Assembly: GCF_002188635.1 (NCBI RefSeq)
Contig: NZ_NINX01000009.1
Span: forward strand, 1 to 53,092
Length of the DNA stretch: 53,092 nt
From: Pigmentiphaga sp. NML030171
GTDB lineage: Bacteria; Pseudomonadota; Gammaproteobacteria; Burkholderiales; Burkholderiaceae_B
Reading direction: 5' to 3'
Under the pieces are notes generated by a model. It was given only the letters and a program-made list of their open reading frames with translations, made no database searches and had not been told where the DNA came from. The translations under genes and the position numbers were made by a program. Below, in pieces: positions 1-9,626 of the stretch (the first letter of the stretch is position 1; every line of letters starts with the position of its first letter).

Positions 1-2
1 CC

Positions 3-737
3 GCGCGCAGCGGCATGTCGCGCTGGCTGGGCCCCATCGCCGGCATCGCCGCCGGCCTGGGCCTGGCGGCGCTGCTGTCGCACCTGGGCCTGGGCGCGGC
101 CGCGGCCGAGTTCATCGGCAGCCTGCTGCTCATCGCGCTGGCCGTCTTTGCCGTGCTGTTCATCGTTCGCCGGCTGCGCGGCGTCGGTCAGCAGCCGGCG
201 CTCCAGGGCGCGGGCAACAGCCGCTTCCAGCAGCGCAACGACCCGCCTGCCACCATGGCGCGCGAATCGGTGGCGCCGGTGAACGCCGCGCCGGCGGCCG
301 CGCCTGCCGCCTCCGCGGCGGCCACGGGTGCCGCGCCCACCGGCGAGTGGGGCATTCCCAGCGATTTCGACACCGCGAATTTCCTCAGCCACGCCAAGAG
401 CTACTTCGTGAAGCTGCAAGGTGTCTGGGACCGCGGCGACGTGAACGAACTGCGCGACCTGGTCACCGACGACCTGCTGGCCGAACTCAGCCAGCAGATC
501 GGCCAGCGCCAGGGGCAGAACGTGACCGAGGTAGTGCTGCTGAACGCCGAACTGCTCGGCATCGAGACCGTCTCCGACGGCCACCTCGCCAGCGTCCGCT
601 TCTCCGGCATGCTGCGCGAGGCCCCCGGCACCGAGGCGTTCCGCTTCGAGGAAGTCTGGAACCTGTTCAAGCCCAACGACGGCGGTTGGCTGCTCGCGGG
701 CGTGCAGCAGATCCCGGTGCAGGAGCACAACCGGTAA
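3..737 (+). CDS. Tim44-like domain protein, 5' end outside window
   Basis: The frame is open to the left edge, with Ala-Arg-Ser-Gly before the first Met at 15, so the true start probably lies outside the window. Two membrane-spanning stretches are visible just after that Met (GLAALLSHLGLG and an FIGSLLLIALAVFAVLFIV helix), followed by a low-complexity Ala/Pro linker. The C-terminal half (from about residue 110, ANFLSHAKSYFVKLQ onward) has the Tim44/MBA1-like fold signature with a WNLFKP segment near the end. The family is membrane-anchored and its function in bacteria is poorly defined. A strong terminator follows 47 bp after the stop. Confidence 0.75.
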   Translation, partial: ARSGMSRWLGPIAGIAAGLGLAALLSHLGLGAAAAEFIGSLLLIALAVFAVLFIVRRLRGVGQQPALQGAGNSRFQQRNDPPATMARESVAPVNAAPAAAPAASAAATGAAPTGEWGIPSDFDTANFLSHAKSYFVKLQGVWDRGDVNELRDLVTDDLLAELSQQIGQRQGQNVTEVVLLNAELLGIETVSDGHLASVRFSGMLREAPGTEAFRFEEVWNLFKPNDGGWLLAGVQQIPVQEHNR

Positions 738-783
738 CGCGCCGGCGCGCCACCCGGTAAACTTGCGGGGTCGAACCCCGTGG

Positions 784-810
784 AACGCCCGTCCTCGGAC
801 GGGCGTTTTT
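784..810 (+). terminator. Rho-independent terminator
   Basis: A perfect 11-bp stem (AACGCCCGTCC / GGACGGGCGTT) with a 2-nt loop runs into TTTTT. It sits between the Tim44-like gene and ubiJ and separates the two transcription units. Confidence 0.85.
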
Positions 811-866
811 CATTGGCAGGCCGGATTGCCGGTCGATTCTCCCTACAGGTTTCCGCCTTCCATCCT

Positions 867-1496
867 ATGCCCGTGTCCCTGCCGTACCCTTCCGCCGTCG
901 CCATCCGGGCGCTCGACACGCTGCTGCTGCGCGAGCCCTGGGCCCGCGAGCGGCTGCGCCCGCATGCCGGCAAGACGGCTCGCCTGGCCGCCGGTGCCTT
1001 CAACGTGACGCTGACGATCACCCCGCAAGGCCTGGTCGAGGCAGCCGTCGCGGATGCCATGCCCGACGTGACCCTGACCGTCGATGGCGGCAGGCTGCCG
1101 GAACTGTTGTCGGGCGATGCCGCCCGCAGGATGGGGGCGGTGCGCATCGAGGGCGACGCGGCGCTGGCGCACGTGCTGGGCGACCTGGCGCGGGACCTGC
1201 GGTGGGATGTGGAGGAAGACCTGGCCGGGATCGTGGGCGACATTCCCGCCGCCCGCCTGGTCAGCACGGCGCGCGGCCTGGCGGGCGGGCTGCGCGCCGG
1301 CGCCTGGCGGCTGGCCGAGAACGTGGCGGAGTACCTGACCGAGGAAAGCGGTGCCGTCGCGTCCTCGCATGCCCTGCAAGCCTGGGGGGGCGAAGTGCGG
1401 CGCCTGCGCGACGACGCCGAGCGCGCGGGCAAGCGGGTCGAGCACCTGCGGGCCCGGCTGGCCCGGCTGGAAGCCCGCCTGGGCGCGGAGGGCTAG
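867..1496 (+). CDS. ubiJ: Ubiquinone biosynthesis accessory factor UbiJ (SCP2 domain)
   Basis: A 209-residue protein that begins MPVSLPYPSAVAIRALDTLL. The N-terminal half is an SCP2/sterol-carrier-like lipid-binding domain (FNVTLTITPQGLVEAAV, LTVDGGRLPELL) and the C-terminal end is a charged helix typical of UbiJ. UbiJ is the lipid-binding scaffold of the aerobic ubiquinone (Ubi) complex. It lies 3 bp upstream of ubiB, the conserved order. The frame is open upstream to 780, but that stretch contains the terminator, so the ATG at 867 is chosen. Confidence 0.85.
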   Translation: MPVSLPYPSAVAIRALDTLLLREPWARERLRPHAGKTARLAAGAFNVTLTITPQGLVEAAVADAMPDVTLTVDGGRLPELLSGDAARRMGAVRIEGDAALAHVLGDLARDLRWDVEEDLAGIVGDIPAARLVSTARGLAGGLRAGAWRLAENVAEYLTEESGAVASSHALQAWGGEVRRLRDDAERAGKRVEHLRARLARLEARLGAEG

Positions 1497-1499
1497 GCC

Positions 1500-3053
1500 A
1501 TGTTCACCTTCCTGCGCCTGATCCGCATCATGTTCGTCAGCTTCCGCTACGGCCTGGACGAACTCGTGATCTCCGGCATCCAGCACCCCTGGACCGAGCG
1601 CCTGCTGGTCGTGATGAGGCTGGGCCGCAAGCTGCATGCGCCGCGCGGCGAGCGGCTGCGCCTGGCGCTGGAGACGCTCGGCCCCATCTTCGTCAAGTTC
1701 GGCCAGGTGCTGTCGACGCGGCGGGACCTGATTCCCGCGGACATCGCCGACGAACTGGCGCGCTTGCAGGATCGCGTGCCGCCATTCCCGTCCGAGGTGG
1801 CGATCGCCAGCATCCGCAAGGAGCTGGGCCGGCATCCGGACGAACTGTTCGCCAGCTTCGAGCGCGAGCCGGTGGCCTCGGCCTCGATCGCGCAGGTGCA
1901 CTTCGCGGTGCTCAAGGACGGCCGCGACGTGGCGGTGAAGGTGCTGCGGCCCAACATGGCGCCGGTGATCGACAAGGACCTGCGGCTGTTGCGGGCGGCG
2001 GCCACGCTGATCGAGAAGATCTCGGCCGACGGACGGCGCCTGAAGCCGCGCGAGGTGGTGGCCGAGTTCGACAAATACCTGCACGATGAACTCGACCTGC
2101 TGCGCGAGGCGGCCAACTGCAGCCAGCTGCGCCGCAACTTCGCCCCGGGCGGGCCGCGCGGCGACCTGCTGATCGTGCCGGAAGTGATGTGGGACTATTG
2201 CTCGTCGTCCATCTTCACGATGGAGCGCATGCGCGGCATACCCGTCAACCACGCCGCGCGGCTGGTCGAGGCCGGCGTGGACCTGAAGAAGCTGGCGCGC
2301 GACGGGGTGGAGATCTGTTTCACCCAGATGTTCGCGGACGGCTTCTTCCACGCCGACATGCATCCGGGCAACATCTACGTGTCGGACGATCCGCGCACGC
2401 TGGGGCGCTACATCGCGCTCGATTTCGGCATCGTCGGATCGCTGTCCGAGTTCGACAAGAACTACCTGGCGCAGAACTTCCTGGCTTTCTTCCGGCGCGA
2501 CTACCGCCAGGTCGCCCGCCTGCACATCGAGTCCGGCTGGGTGCCGCCCGGCACGCGCGAGGAAGAGCTGGAAGGGGCGATCCGCGCCTGCTGCGAGCCC
2601 TATTTCGACCGGCCGCTGGCCGAGATCTCGCTGGGGCAGGTGCTGCTGCGCCTGTTCCAGACTTCGCGCCGCTTCAACGTCGAGATCCAGCCGCAACTGG
2701 TGCTGCTGCAGAAGACCCTGCTCAACGTCGAAGGGCTGGGACGCGAACTGGATCCCTCGCTGGACCTCTGGAAGACGGCCAAGCCCTATCTCGAGCGCTG
2801 GATGAACGAGCGCGTTGGCTGGGCGGCGCTGCGCAACAACCTCCGGCGCGAGTCGCAGCAATGGGCGCAGATGCTGCCCGAGCTACCGCGCCTGGTGCAC
2901 CATCAACTGGCCCGTCCGGATCGTTCCGCCGATACCCTGGCCGAGCTGCAGCGGCTGCGGGCCGCCCAACAGCAGACCAATCGCCTGATGGCGGTGATCG
3001 CGGCGGTGCTGGCGGTGGGCGTGGCCGTGGCGCTGTGGGCGGTCTCGAGGTAG
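1500..3053 (+). CDS. ubiB: UbiB, ABC1/ADCK-type atypical kinase/ATPase for ubiquinone synthesis
   Basis: The protein has 517 residues, close to the usual UbiB length. Visible motifs, in order: the KxGQ-type motif [10 protein letters not shown] near residue 65, the nucleotide-binding lysine in VAVKVLRPN, the catalytic-loop-like [11 protein letters not shown], and the DFG-equivalent [10 protein letters not shown]-terminal hydrophobic helix ([20 protein letters not shown]) anchors it in the inner membrane. UbiB-family proteins are thought to extract or handle membrane-bound coenzyme Q precursors. It starts 3 bp after the ubiJ stop, so the two are probably cotranscribed. Confidence 0.93.
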   Translation: MFTFLRLIRIMFVSFRYGLDELVISGIQHPWTERLLVVMRLGRKLHAPRGERLRLALETLGPIFVKFGQVLSTRRDLIPADIADELARLQDRVPPFPSEVAIASIRKELGRHPDELFASFEREPVASASIAQVHFAVLKDGRDVAVKVLRPNMAPVIDKDLRLLRAAATLIEKISADGRRLKPREVVAEFDKYLHDELDLLREAANCSQLRRNFAPGGPRGDLLIVPEVMWDYCSSSIFTMERMRGIPVNHAARLVEAGVDLKKLARDGVEICFTQMFADGFFHADMHPGNIYVSDDPRTLGRYIALDFGIVGSLSEFDKNYLAQNFLAFFRRDYRQVARLHIESGWVPPGTREEELEGAIRACCEPYFDRPLAEISLGQVLLRLFQTSRRFNVEIQPQLVLLQKTLLNVEGLGRELDPSLDLWKTAKPYLERWMNERVGWAALRNNLRRESQQWAQMLPELPRLVHHQLARPDRSADTLAELQRLRAAQQQTNRLMAVIAAVLAVGVAVALWAVSR

Positions 3054-3138
3054 CCCGGGGCCTGGTTCAGGATTTTCCGAAGGCTGGATCGGCGCAATCC
3101 GCATTTCCAGCCGGCGCGGCTTGCGGCAGCATGGCGCC

Positions 3139-3897
3139 ATGGACTCCTTGCTCTCTCTCTATTCCGCGGCCAGCTGGCCCCTGATCCTGCTTATCCTGGG
3201 TACCTTCTTCGTGGCTGGCGCCGTGAAGGGCGTCATCGGCCTGGGCCTGCCCACCGTCGCCATGGGGCTGCTGGGGTTGGCCATGGTCCCGGCGCAGGCC
3301 GCGGCGCTGCTCGTGGTGCCGTCCATGGTGACCAACGTCTGGCAACTGGCCGCCGGCGGCCGCTTCGTGCACCTGGCCAGGCGGCTGTGGCCCCTGCTGG
3401 CGGGGGTGGTGGCCGGCACCTGGCTGACGGCGGCGCTGGCCGGTACGGGGTCCCAATCCTGGGCGGTCCGGGCGCTGGGCGTGGCCCTGGTGCTGTACGC
3501 GGCCTTCGGCCTGATGGCCTTCCAACTGCGCGTGCCGCCGGGCGCCGAGCGCCGGCTGGGCGCGCTGGCCGGCCTGGCGACCGGCGCGGTGACCGCGGCC
3601 ACGGGGGTGTTCGTGATTCCCGCCGTGCCCTACCTGCAGGCGCTGGGCCTGGCCAAGGACGAACTGGTGCAGGCGCTGGGCATGGCCTTCACGGTCTCGA
3701 CGCTGGCTCTGGCCGTGGCGCTGGCGCGCGGCGGCGCGCTGGGCTACCAGCAGATGGCGGCTTCCCTGGTGGCCCTGGTGCCGGCCATGGCGGGCATGTG
3801 GGCGGGCCAGTACCTGCGCCACCGCATCAGCCCCGCGGCGTTCCGCCGGGGATTCTTCACGGGGCTCGGCCTCCTGGGCCTGTATCTGTGCTTCTGA
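3139..3897 (+). CDS. TauE/SafE family (DUF81) membrane exporter
   Basis: A 252-residue, highly hydrophobic protein with about eight predicted membrane segments. The GVIGLGLPTVAMGLLGL motif near the N terminus and a related half near the middle (GAVTAATGVFVIPAVPYLQALGL) are the paired repeats of TauE/SafE sulfite/sulfonate exporter-like proteins. The substrate cannot be told from sequence. The ATG at 3139 is preferred over an in-frame TTG at 3121. Confidence 0.8.
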   Translation: MDSLLSLYSAASWPLILLILGTFFVAGAVKGVIGLGLPTVAMGLLGLAMVPAQAAALLVVPSMVTNVWQLAAGGRFVHLARRLWPLLAGVVAGTWLTAALAGTGSQSWAVRALGVALVLYAAFGLMAFQLRVPPGAERRLGALAGLATGAVTAATGVFVIPAVPYLQALGLAKDELVQALGMAFTVSTLALAVALARGGALGYQQMAASLVALVPAMAGMWAGQYLRHRISPAAFRRGFFTGLGLLGLYLCF

Positions 3898-4051
3898 ACC
3901 TGCCCGGGGATGCCGGCCGCGACGCTCCGGCCCCCACCGTGGCGCCCATGCCCACATGCCGTGACTCCCGCCCCGACGGACCTGGAAAGCCCTGGCCCGC
4001 TGTGCGATACTCGCGCGGTTTTGGCTTTTTTTCCCGGGTGGGCTCGGCATC

Positions 4052-5485
4052 ATGGTGTTCTGGTTCGTCTTGCTCTACCTGCTGGTTTCCATCTGCATCG
4101 GCGTGGTCGCCGCCCGCCGGGTGTCGAACTCAGCCGACTACGCGGTGGCCGGCAGGTCGCTGCCCCTGTTCATCGTGGTCGCCACGACCTTCGCCACCTG
4201 GTTCGGATCCGAGGCGGTGCTGGGCGTGTCGGCCGTGTTCGTGCGGGAAGGGCTGGGCGGCGTGGTCGAGGATCCCTTCGGCGCCTCGATGTGCCTGGTG
4301 CTGGTGGGCGTATTCTTCGCCGCGCGGCTCTACCGGCACAACCTGCTGACGCTGGGCGACTACTACCGCGAGCGCTACGGCCCCATCGTCGAGGTCATCA
4401 TGAGCCTGGCGATCATCATCTCGTACCTGGGCTGGGTGGCCGCGCAGGTCAAGGCCCTGGGACTGGTGTTCCACATGCTGGATCCCGGCGTGTTCTCGCA
4501 GACCAGCGGCATGATCATCGGCACCCTGATCGTGATGACCTACACGCTGTTCGGCGGCATGTGGTCGGTCGCGCTGACCGATTTCTTCCAGATGATCGTG
4601 ATCGTGGCCGGCCTGTTCACCATCGCCTATTTCGCCACCGACCTGGCCGGCGGCGTGGGCGTGGTCGTGCACGAGGCGACCAGCCGCGACCTGCTCAACT
4701 TCCTGCCGCCCGCCACGACGCACGACATACTGTTCTTCTTCGCTGCGCTGGTCACGATGATGCTGGGCTCCATTCCCCAGCAGGACGTCTACCAGCGCGT
4801 GATGTCGTCCAAGGACGTGACGACGGCCCGGCGCGGTCCGGTCATCGGCGGGCTGCTCTACCTGATGTTCGCCTGCATCCCCATGTACATCGGCGTGGCC
4901 GCCTTCAGCGTGATGCCGGACACGGTCGGCTCGCTGCTGCAGGAGGACCCCCAGAAGATCCTGCCCACCTTCATACTCGAGCGCATGCCCACGCTGGCGC
5001 AGGTGTTCTTCTTCGGCGCGCTGCTGTCGGCCATCATGTCGACCGCCTCGGCCACGCTGCTGGCGCCTTCCACCACCTTCGCCGAGAACATCCTGCGCCA
5101 CTTCCTGCCCGGCATGTCCGACAAGCATTTCCTGCGCGCGATGCGCGTGTCCGTGGTGCTGTTCGGACTGTGCGTGCTGACGTTCGCGCTCAGCACGTCC
5201 GACAGCATCTACGAGATGGTGGCCGGCGCCTACACCGTTACGCTCGTGGGGGCTTTCGTGCCGCTGCTCATGGGGCTGTACTGGCGGCGGGCGACCACGC
5301 AGGGGGCGCTGCTGTCCTCGGTAATGGGCGTGGCGGCCTGGCTGCTGGTCAGGGCTTTTGCCGCGGAGGATTTTCCGCCACAATTGGCGGGACTGCTGGC
5401 GGGTTTCGTCGGCATCTGGGCCGGCAGCCTCCTTCCCCAAGTGGTGCGGGCGCGCGAGCGGCCCGCACTGCATCCGGTCCTGTAA
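4052..5485 (+). CDS. Sodium:solute symporter (SSS) family transporter
   Basis: The protein has 477 residues and about 13 hydrophobic segments. It starts MVFWFVLLYLLVSICIGVVAARR, followed by the SSS-typical NSADYAVAGRSLPLF and TWFGSEAVLGVSA. The signature region reads MMLGSIPQQDVYQRVMSSKDV, and a later SAIMSTASATLLAPSTTFAENI matches the conserved Na+-site helix of the family. This fold is shared by proline, pantothenate and acetate carriers, and the substrate is not determined. The gene stands alone on this strand. Confidence 0.87.
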   Translation: MVFWFVLLYLLVSICIGVVAARRVSNSADYAVAGRSLPLFIVVATTFATWFGSEAVLGVSAVFVREGLGGVVEDPFGASMCLVLVGVFFAARLYRHNLLTLGDYYRERYGPIVEVIMSLAIIISYLGWVAAQVKALGLVFHMLDPGVFSQTSGMIIGTLIVMTYTLFGGMWSVALTDFFQMIVIVAGLFTIAYFATDLAGGVGVVVHEATSRDLLNFLPPATTHDILFFFAALVTMMLGSIPQQDVYQRVMSSKDVTTARRGPVIGGLLYLMFACIPMYIGVAAFSVMPDTVGSLLQEDPQKILPTFILERMPTLAQVFFFGALLSAIMSTASATLLAPSTTFAENILRHFLPGMSDKHFLRAMRVSVVLFGLCVLTFALSTSDSIYEMVAGAYTVTLVGAFVPLLMGLYWRRATTQGALLSSVMGVAAWLLVRAFAAEDFPPQLAGLLAGFVGIWAGSLLPQVVRARERPALHPVL

Positions 5486-5630
5486 GTTCTGTTACAGGCG
5501 CCTTCCGCGCCACGCCCGGCCGGATCTGGAAGGAGTGTGTCATGCGGGGGTAAGACGCCCCCTGTATCGTTCGCCGACCTTCCGGCGACTTGAAACGCTC
5601 AAGCTGCCGGCTTCCATACAAGGGCCCATC

Positions 5631-6470
5631 ATGCTGTACCCGGAACTATTCAAATCCCTGGAGTCCGTGCGCTGGGACATGGGGAAGGACGTGCCGTGGG
5701 ACCAGTTCGACGCCAGTCTGCTGACCGACGAGCAGGCGCATACGATCAAGATGAACGCGATCACCGAGTGGTCGGCGCTGCCGGCCACCGAGATGTTCCT
5801 GCGCGACAACCGCGAGGACAGCGACTTCAGCGCGTTCATGTCGATCTGGTTCTATGAAGAGCAGAAGCACTCGCTGGTGCTGCAGGAATACCTGAAGCGC
5901 TTCCGCCCCGACATGCTGCCGACCGAGGAAGAACTGCACCACGTGCGCTTCGAGTTCGACGCCGCGCCCGCGCTCGAGACCCTGACGCTGCACTTCTGCG
6001 GCGAGATCCGGCTCAACCATTGGTACCGCCGCGCGGCGCAATGGCACAGCGAGCCGGTCATCAAGGCCATCTACAAGCTCATCGCGCAGGACGAGGCCCG
6101 CCATGCGGGGGCCTACCTGCGCTACATGAGGCGGGCCCTGACCGAGCGCGGCAAGGAACTGGCCGACCAGGCGCGCGCGGCCTTCGCCAAGATCGGCGTG
6201 CTGATGGCCTCGGCCAAGCGCACCTCGCAGGCGCTGCACCCCACGAACCTGCACGTCAACAAAAGCCTGTTCCCCAACGACACCGTGCAATCCCGGCTGC
6301 CCGAGCCGGGCTGGCTCGACCGCTGGCTGGACGACCAGATCCAGTTCGACCGGGAATGGGAAGGCAAGGTGGCCGACCGCATCCTGCACACCATGTCGAC
6401 CCTGCTCGGCCGCAGCTTCGCGACCGTGCAGGACCTGAACCGCTATCGCAAGGAGCTGGCCGCTGGCTGA
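5631..6470 (+). CDS. Ferritin-like diiron-type protein
   Basis: A 279-residue all-helical protein. Candidate metal ligands in the ferritin-like spacing are E46 (AITEWSAL), E76/E77 with H80 (YEEQKH), E125 (FCGEIRLNHWY) and E155 with H158 (QDEARH). The paired E(E)xxH / DExRH pattern is that of diiron ferritin-like or acyl-ACP-desaturase-like proteins. The substrate is unknown. The frame is open further upstream, but the ATG at 5631 begins the conserved part. The next gene is convergent. Confidence 0.75.
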   Translation: MLYPELFKSLESVRWDMGKDVPWDQFDASLLTDEQAHTIKMNAITEWSALPATEMFLRDNREDSDFSAFMSIWFYEEQKHSLVLQEYLKRFRPDMLPTEEELHHVRFEFDAAPALETLTLHFCGEIRLNHWYRRAAQWHSEPVIKAIYKLIAQDEARHAGAYLRYMRRALTERGKELADQARAAFAKIGVLMASAKRTSQALHPTNLHVNKSLFPNDTVQSRLPEPGWLDRWLDDQIQFDREWEGKVADRILHTMSTLLGRSFATVQDLNRYRKELAAG

Positions 6471-6508
6471 GCAGCGGCCAGTCGCGGGGCGATGCGAGGG
6501 GCTGGCGA

Positions 6509-7963
6509 TCAGCCGAGCTGCACGGGCACGAAGATCTTGGCGTCGCCTCGCTGCACGAGCAGCGCCACGTTCTTGCCCGACTTCGCGATCAGCGAGCGAA
6601 CCTGGTCGACGCTCTGTACCGGGACGCCGTTCAGCGACAGCAGCAGGTCCCCGGGCTCGATGCCGGCCTGTTCGGCCGGGCCGCCCACCTGCTCGACGAC
6701 CAGTCCACCGCTGTCGCCGACGGCCATCCGTTCCTGCGGCGTGAGCGGCCGCAGGGCCAGGCCAAGCCGGCCGTGCGCGGCATCGCCTCGCGTATCGGCG
6801 CTGGCCGTGGCTTCGGCCTTGGCGCTGCCCAGCTTGGCGACGATGTCGCGCGGCGATCCATTGCGCCAGACTTCCAGCTTGACGTCCTGTCCCGGCGTGG
6901 CCAGGCTGATCACCGCGGGCAGGTCGCCCGAGGCCACCACGGGCTTGCCGTCGATCTTGCGGATGATGTCGCCGGATTTCAGTCCGGCCTTGTCCGCGGG
7001 GCTGCCCTTTTCCACGTTGGCGACCAGGGCGCCGGTGGGCGAGTCCAGCTTGAACGAGTCGGCCAGCGCCTGGTTGACTTCCTGGATGGTGACGCCCAGG
7101 CGGGCATGGTGGACCTCGCCATGCGCCACGATCTGGTCCTTGACCTTGGCCGCCACGTCGATCGGAATGGCGAACGACAGGCCTTGATAGCCGCCGGTCT
7201 GGCTGTAGATCTGCGAGTTGATGCCGACCACTTCGCCGCGCGAGTTGAATAGCGGCCCGCCCGAGTTGCCCGGATTGACGGCGACGTCGGTCTGGATGAA
7301 CGGCACCGAGCCGTCGTTGGGCAGCGAGCGGCCCTTGGCGCTGACCACGCCCGCCGTCACCGTGTTCTCCAGGCCATAGGGCGAACCGATGGCCAGCACC
7401 CATTCGCCCACGCGCAGGTCGTTGGGATTGCCCACGACCACGACCGGCAGGTTGCGCGCGTCGATCTTGATCACGGCGACGTCGGTCTGGGGGTCCGAGC
7501 CGAGTACCTTGGCGCGGAACTCGCGCCGGTCGGTCAGCTTGACGGTGACTTCCTTGGCGTCCTTCACCACGTGGGCGTTGGTCAGGATGATGCCGTCGGG
7601 GCTGACGATGAAGCCGGAACCCTGCCCGCGCATCGGCACGCTATGCGTGCCGCCGCCACCGCCGGGATAGCCGGGGAAGCCGCGGAAGAATTGCGCGAAC
7701 GGATCGCCGTCGTCGTCCGATACCTTGGTGGTGCCGGTCACGCTGATGTTGACCACGGCCGGGCCGTAGCGCTGCGTGATCTGCGAGAAATCGGGCGGCG
7801 TCACCGCCCCCACGGGCGCGGCCGCCTGGGCGGCCGCGGCGGAGACCGGCATGGCCTGCGTCGTGGAGACGCGCTGGAACGCGGTGGCGCCGGCTACGCC
7901 GAACACGCCGGCGGCAACCAGCGCGACGGCCAGATGCGTAGCGGAGAATTTGCGGGTGTTCAT
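6509..7963 (-). CDS. Do-type periplasmic serine protease (DegP/DegQ/MucD-like)
   Basis: A 484-residue protein with an N-terminal signal/anchor (HLAVALVAAGVFGVAGATAF), a trypsin-like domain and two PDZ domains (about 275-365 and 395-480). The catalytic triad is visible as H131 (TNAHVV), D161 (QTDVAVIKID) and S234 (NPGNSGGPL). It belongs to the HtrA family of envelope quality-control proteases and chaperones. The start at 7963 has a GGAG ribosome-binding site; the open frame further upstream runs through an intergenic repeat and is not credible coding. The choice between DegP, DegQ and MucD is not resolved. Confidence 0.92.
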   Translation of the reverse strand: MNTRKFSATHLAVALVAAGVFGVAGATAFQRVSTTQAMPVSAAAAQAAAPVGAVTPPDFSQITQRYGPAVVNISVTGTTKVSDDDGDPFAQFFRGFPGYPGGGGGTHSVPMRGQGSGFIVSPDGIILTNAHVVKDAKEVTVKLTDRREFRAKVLGSDPQTDVAVIKIDARNLPVVVVGNPNDLRVGEWVLAIGSPYGLENTVTAGVVSAKGRSLPNDGSVPFIQTDVAVNPGNSGGPLFNSRGEVVGINSQIYSQTGGYQGLSFAIPIDVAAKVKDQIVAHGEVHHARLGVTIQEVNQALADSFKLDSPTGALVANVEKGSPADKAGLKSGDIIRKIDGKPVVASGDLPAVISLATPGQDVKLEVWRNGSPRDIVAKLGSAKAEATASADTRGDAAHGRLGLALRPLTPQERMAVGDSGGLVVEQVGGPAEQAGIEPGDLLLSLNGVPVQSVDQVRSLIAKSGKNVALLVQRGDAKIFVPVQLG

Positions 7964-8300
7964 GGTGGGCTCCTCTGCCAGGTGATGGAACATGGCGTCA
8001 TGGTGGAGCGCTTGTCTTAAATGGAGCTTAAGGGGCTCCCCCCTACGCGCTTCGCGCGCCCCCCAGGGGGCGATGCGGGTGGACCGGCGGAGCCGGATCC
8101 ACCGCATCCTGGGTCTAGTACCGCGGTCTTGGGATGTGGCGCCGGTGCTTCGCTGGCTGCCAGCGGTAGCAACCGTGCTTCAGTTCAAGATAGTTTCCCG
8201 AGACCCAGGAAACCGCGGATCTGGCTTTGCCAGTCCGCCGGTTTCGCCCCCTTGAGGGGGCCCGCGCAAGCGGGTAGGGGGTGGGCTTCCCTTGCGCGCG
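7964..8300. other. Intergenic region with dispersed palindromic repeats
   Basis: No gene is visible. The left part (8038-8114) is a 77-bp dispersed repeat also found at 17457-17534. The right part, next to the histidine-kinase stop, contains the inverse complement of the repeat's first arm (CCCTTGCGCGCGTCAGCGCG) and a CCCCCTTGAGGGGG palindrome, so repeat material flanks the gap on both sides. It probably serves as a terminator or REP-like element. Confidence 0.6.
8038..8114 (+). repeat. 77-bp dispersed intergenic repeat, copy 1
   Basis: It starts CCCCCCTACGCGC, contains CCCCCCAGGGGG, and continues into a long imperfect hairpin built on GATGCGGGTGGA and TCCACCGCATC with an inner CCGGC/GCCGG stem. 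It matches the copy at 17457-17534 at nearly every position. Confidence 0.85.
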
Positions 8301-9626
8301 TCAGCGCGTAGGGGAGGGAAACAGCACCCTCGCGCGCAGGCCGCCCAGGGGGGAGTCCAGGAGTTCTATCGTGGCGTGGTGGCGGTCGGCGATGGCCTTG
8401 ACGATGGCCAGGCCCAGGCCGCTGCCGGGTGTGTCGGCGGTGTGGGCGCGGTAGAAGCGGTCGAAGACGCGGCCGCGTTCGATCTGGGGGATGCCGGGGC
8501 CGTTGTCGTCCACGTCCAGCGTGACGCCCTGCGGGCCAGTCGAGAGCCGGACGTCGACGCGTCCGGATTCGGGGGCGTATTTGACGGCGTTTTCCAGCAG
8601 GTTGCGCACCAGCAGGACCAGGGCTTCGTCCTGGCCCGCGATACGCGCGCTGGCGGCGCCTTCCATGCCGAGGTCCACCCCGCGCGCGTGGGCCTGGGGC
8701 AGGATGTCGGCCAGCGCGGTGCGCACGACGTCGCCCAGGTCCACCGCCGCGAGCGCCGGCCCTTGCGCTTCCTGGCGCGCCAGCGAGAGCAACTGCTCGA
8801 CCAGCCGGGTGGCGCGGTCTATGCCGGCCGCCAGCCGGGTCACCGCCACCTGGCGGGTGGCGTCGTCCTGGGCGCGGCGCAGCGATTGCAGCTGCAGCTT
8901 GAGCGCCGCCAGCGGCGAGCGCAGTTCGTGCGCGGCGTCGCCCACGAATTGTTTCTGCGCGTCGAAGGCCTGGCGGACGCGGCCGAGCAGCAGGTTGAGT
9001 TCGTGGACCAGGGGCCGGACTTCGTCGGGCAGGCCGGCCTCGCTGACGGGCGACAGGTCGTCGGCCTGGCGCGAGGCGACCTGGCGGCGCGTGCGATCCA
9101 CCGGGCCGAGCGAGAGGCTGATCACCCACCAGACGACCAGCATCAGCAGCGGCGCCATGGCCGCGATGGGCCAGATGGTGCGCAGCGCGAGCGTGCGCGC
9201 CGTGCCGGTGCGCACGCGCACGTCCTGGGCGACCTGGATGATCTGCAGCGGCGCCTCCATCGAGTACATGCGGTAGGTGGCGCCGTCGGCCTCGACGGTG
9301 GAGAAGCCCAGGACGACGCGGTCGGGCAGCACGAGCTTGGGCGTGGAGCGGAACAGGCGCACGCCATCCGGCGTCCAGATCTGGATGATGAGGTCGCGCG
9401 CGGCCGGGTCGTCCAGCAGTCCGCCTTCCGGCCCGGTGCTGAACAGCGGATTGCCGTTGCCCAGCGCCAGCGCGGTGCGCTGCAGCTGGTAGTCGAAGAT
9501 CTCGTCGGTCTGGACCAGCGCGCCGCGATAGGCGATGGCGCCTTGTACCAGCGCGGCCAGGAAGATGGCGGCCAGCAGGAAGGCCAGCAGGCGCGCGCGC
9601 AGGGAGTGGCCGGGCAGGAGTTTCAT
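8301..9626 (-). CDS. Sensor histidine kinase (TctE/QseC-like)
   Basis: A 441-residue protein with two membrane segments (about 12-32 and 151-172) flanking a periplasmic sensor of about 120 residues, then HAMP. The H-box is DAAHELRSPLAAL with H233, the N-box NLLENAVKYAP, the G1 box DNGPGIP and the G2 box GSGLGLAIVKAI. Its ATG overlaps the stop of the response-regulator gene by 4 nt (ATGA), so the two are translationally coupled. The resemblance to the TctE/QseC class fits a genome rich in TctC-like receptors, but the signal is unknown. Confidence 0.9.
   Translation of the reverse strand: MKLLPGHSLRARLLAFLLAAIFLAALVQGAIAYRGALVQTDEIFDYQLQRTALALGNGNPLFSTGPEGGLLDDPAARDLIIQIWTPDGVRLFRSTPKLVLPDRVVLGFSTVEADGATYRMYSMEAPLQIIQVAQDVRVRTGTARTLALRTIWPIAAMAPLLMLVVWWVISLSLGPVDRTRRQVASRQADDLSPVSEAGLPDEVRPLVHELNLLLGRVRQAFDAQKQFVGDAAHELRSPLAALKLQLQSLRRAQDDATRQVAVTRLAAGIDRATRLVEQLLSLARQEAQGPALAAVDLGDVVRTALADILPQAHARGVDLGMEGAASARIAGQDEALVLLVRNLLENAVKYAPESGRVDVRLSTGPQGVTLDVDDNGPGIPQIERGRVFDRFYRAHTADTPGSGLGLAIVKAIADRHHATIELLDSPLGGLRARVLFPSPTR

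Noticed and set aside
843-2861. A 672-codon open frame antisense to ubiJ-ubiB
   Set aside because: GC-rich DNA gives long antisense frames. The His/Gln/Arg-rich composition has no recognisable domain, while the plus-strand proteins are well conserved families.
3910-5553. A 547-codon plus-strand frame overlapping the sodium:solute symporter gene
   Set aside because: It is an out-of-frame reading of the transporter gene with Arg/Gly-rich composition and no membrane segments.
5646-7403. A minus-strand frame continuing from the protease region into the ferritin-like gene
   Set aside because: It is a shifted-frame shadow; the true protease frame is defined by the catalytic triad and PDZ domains.
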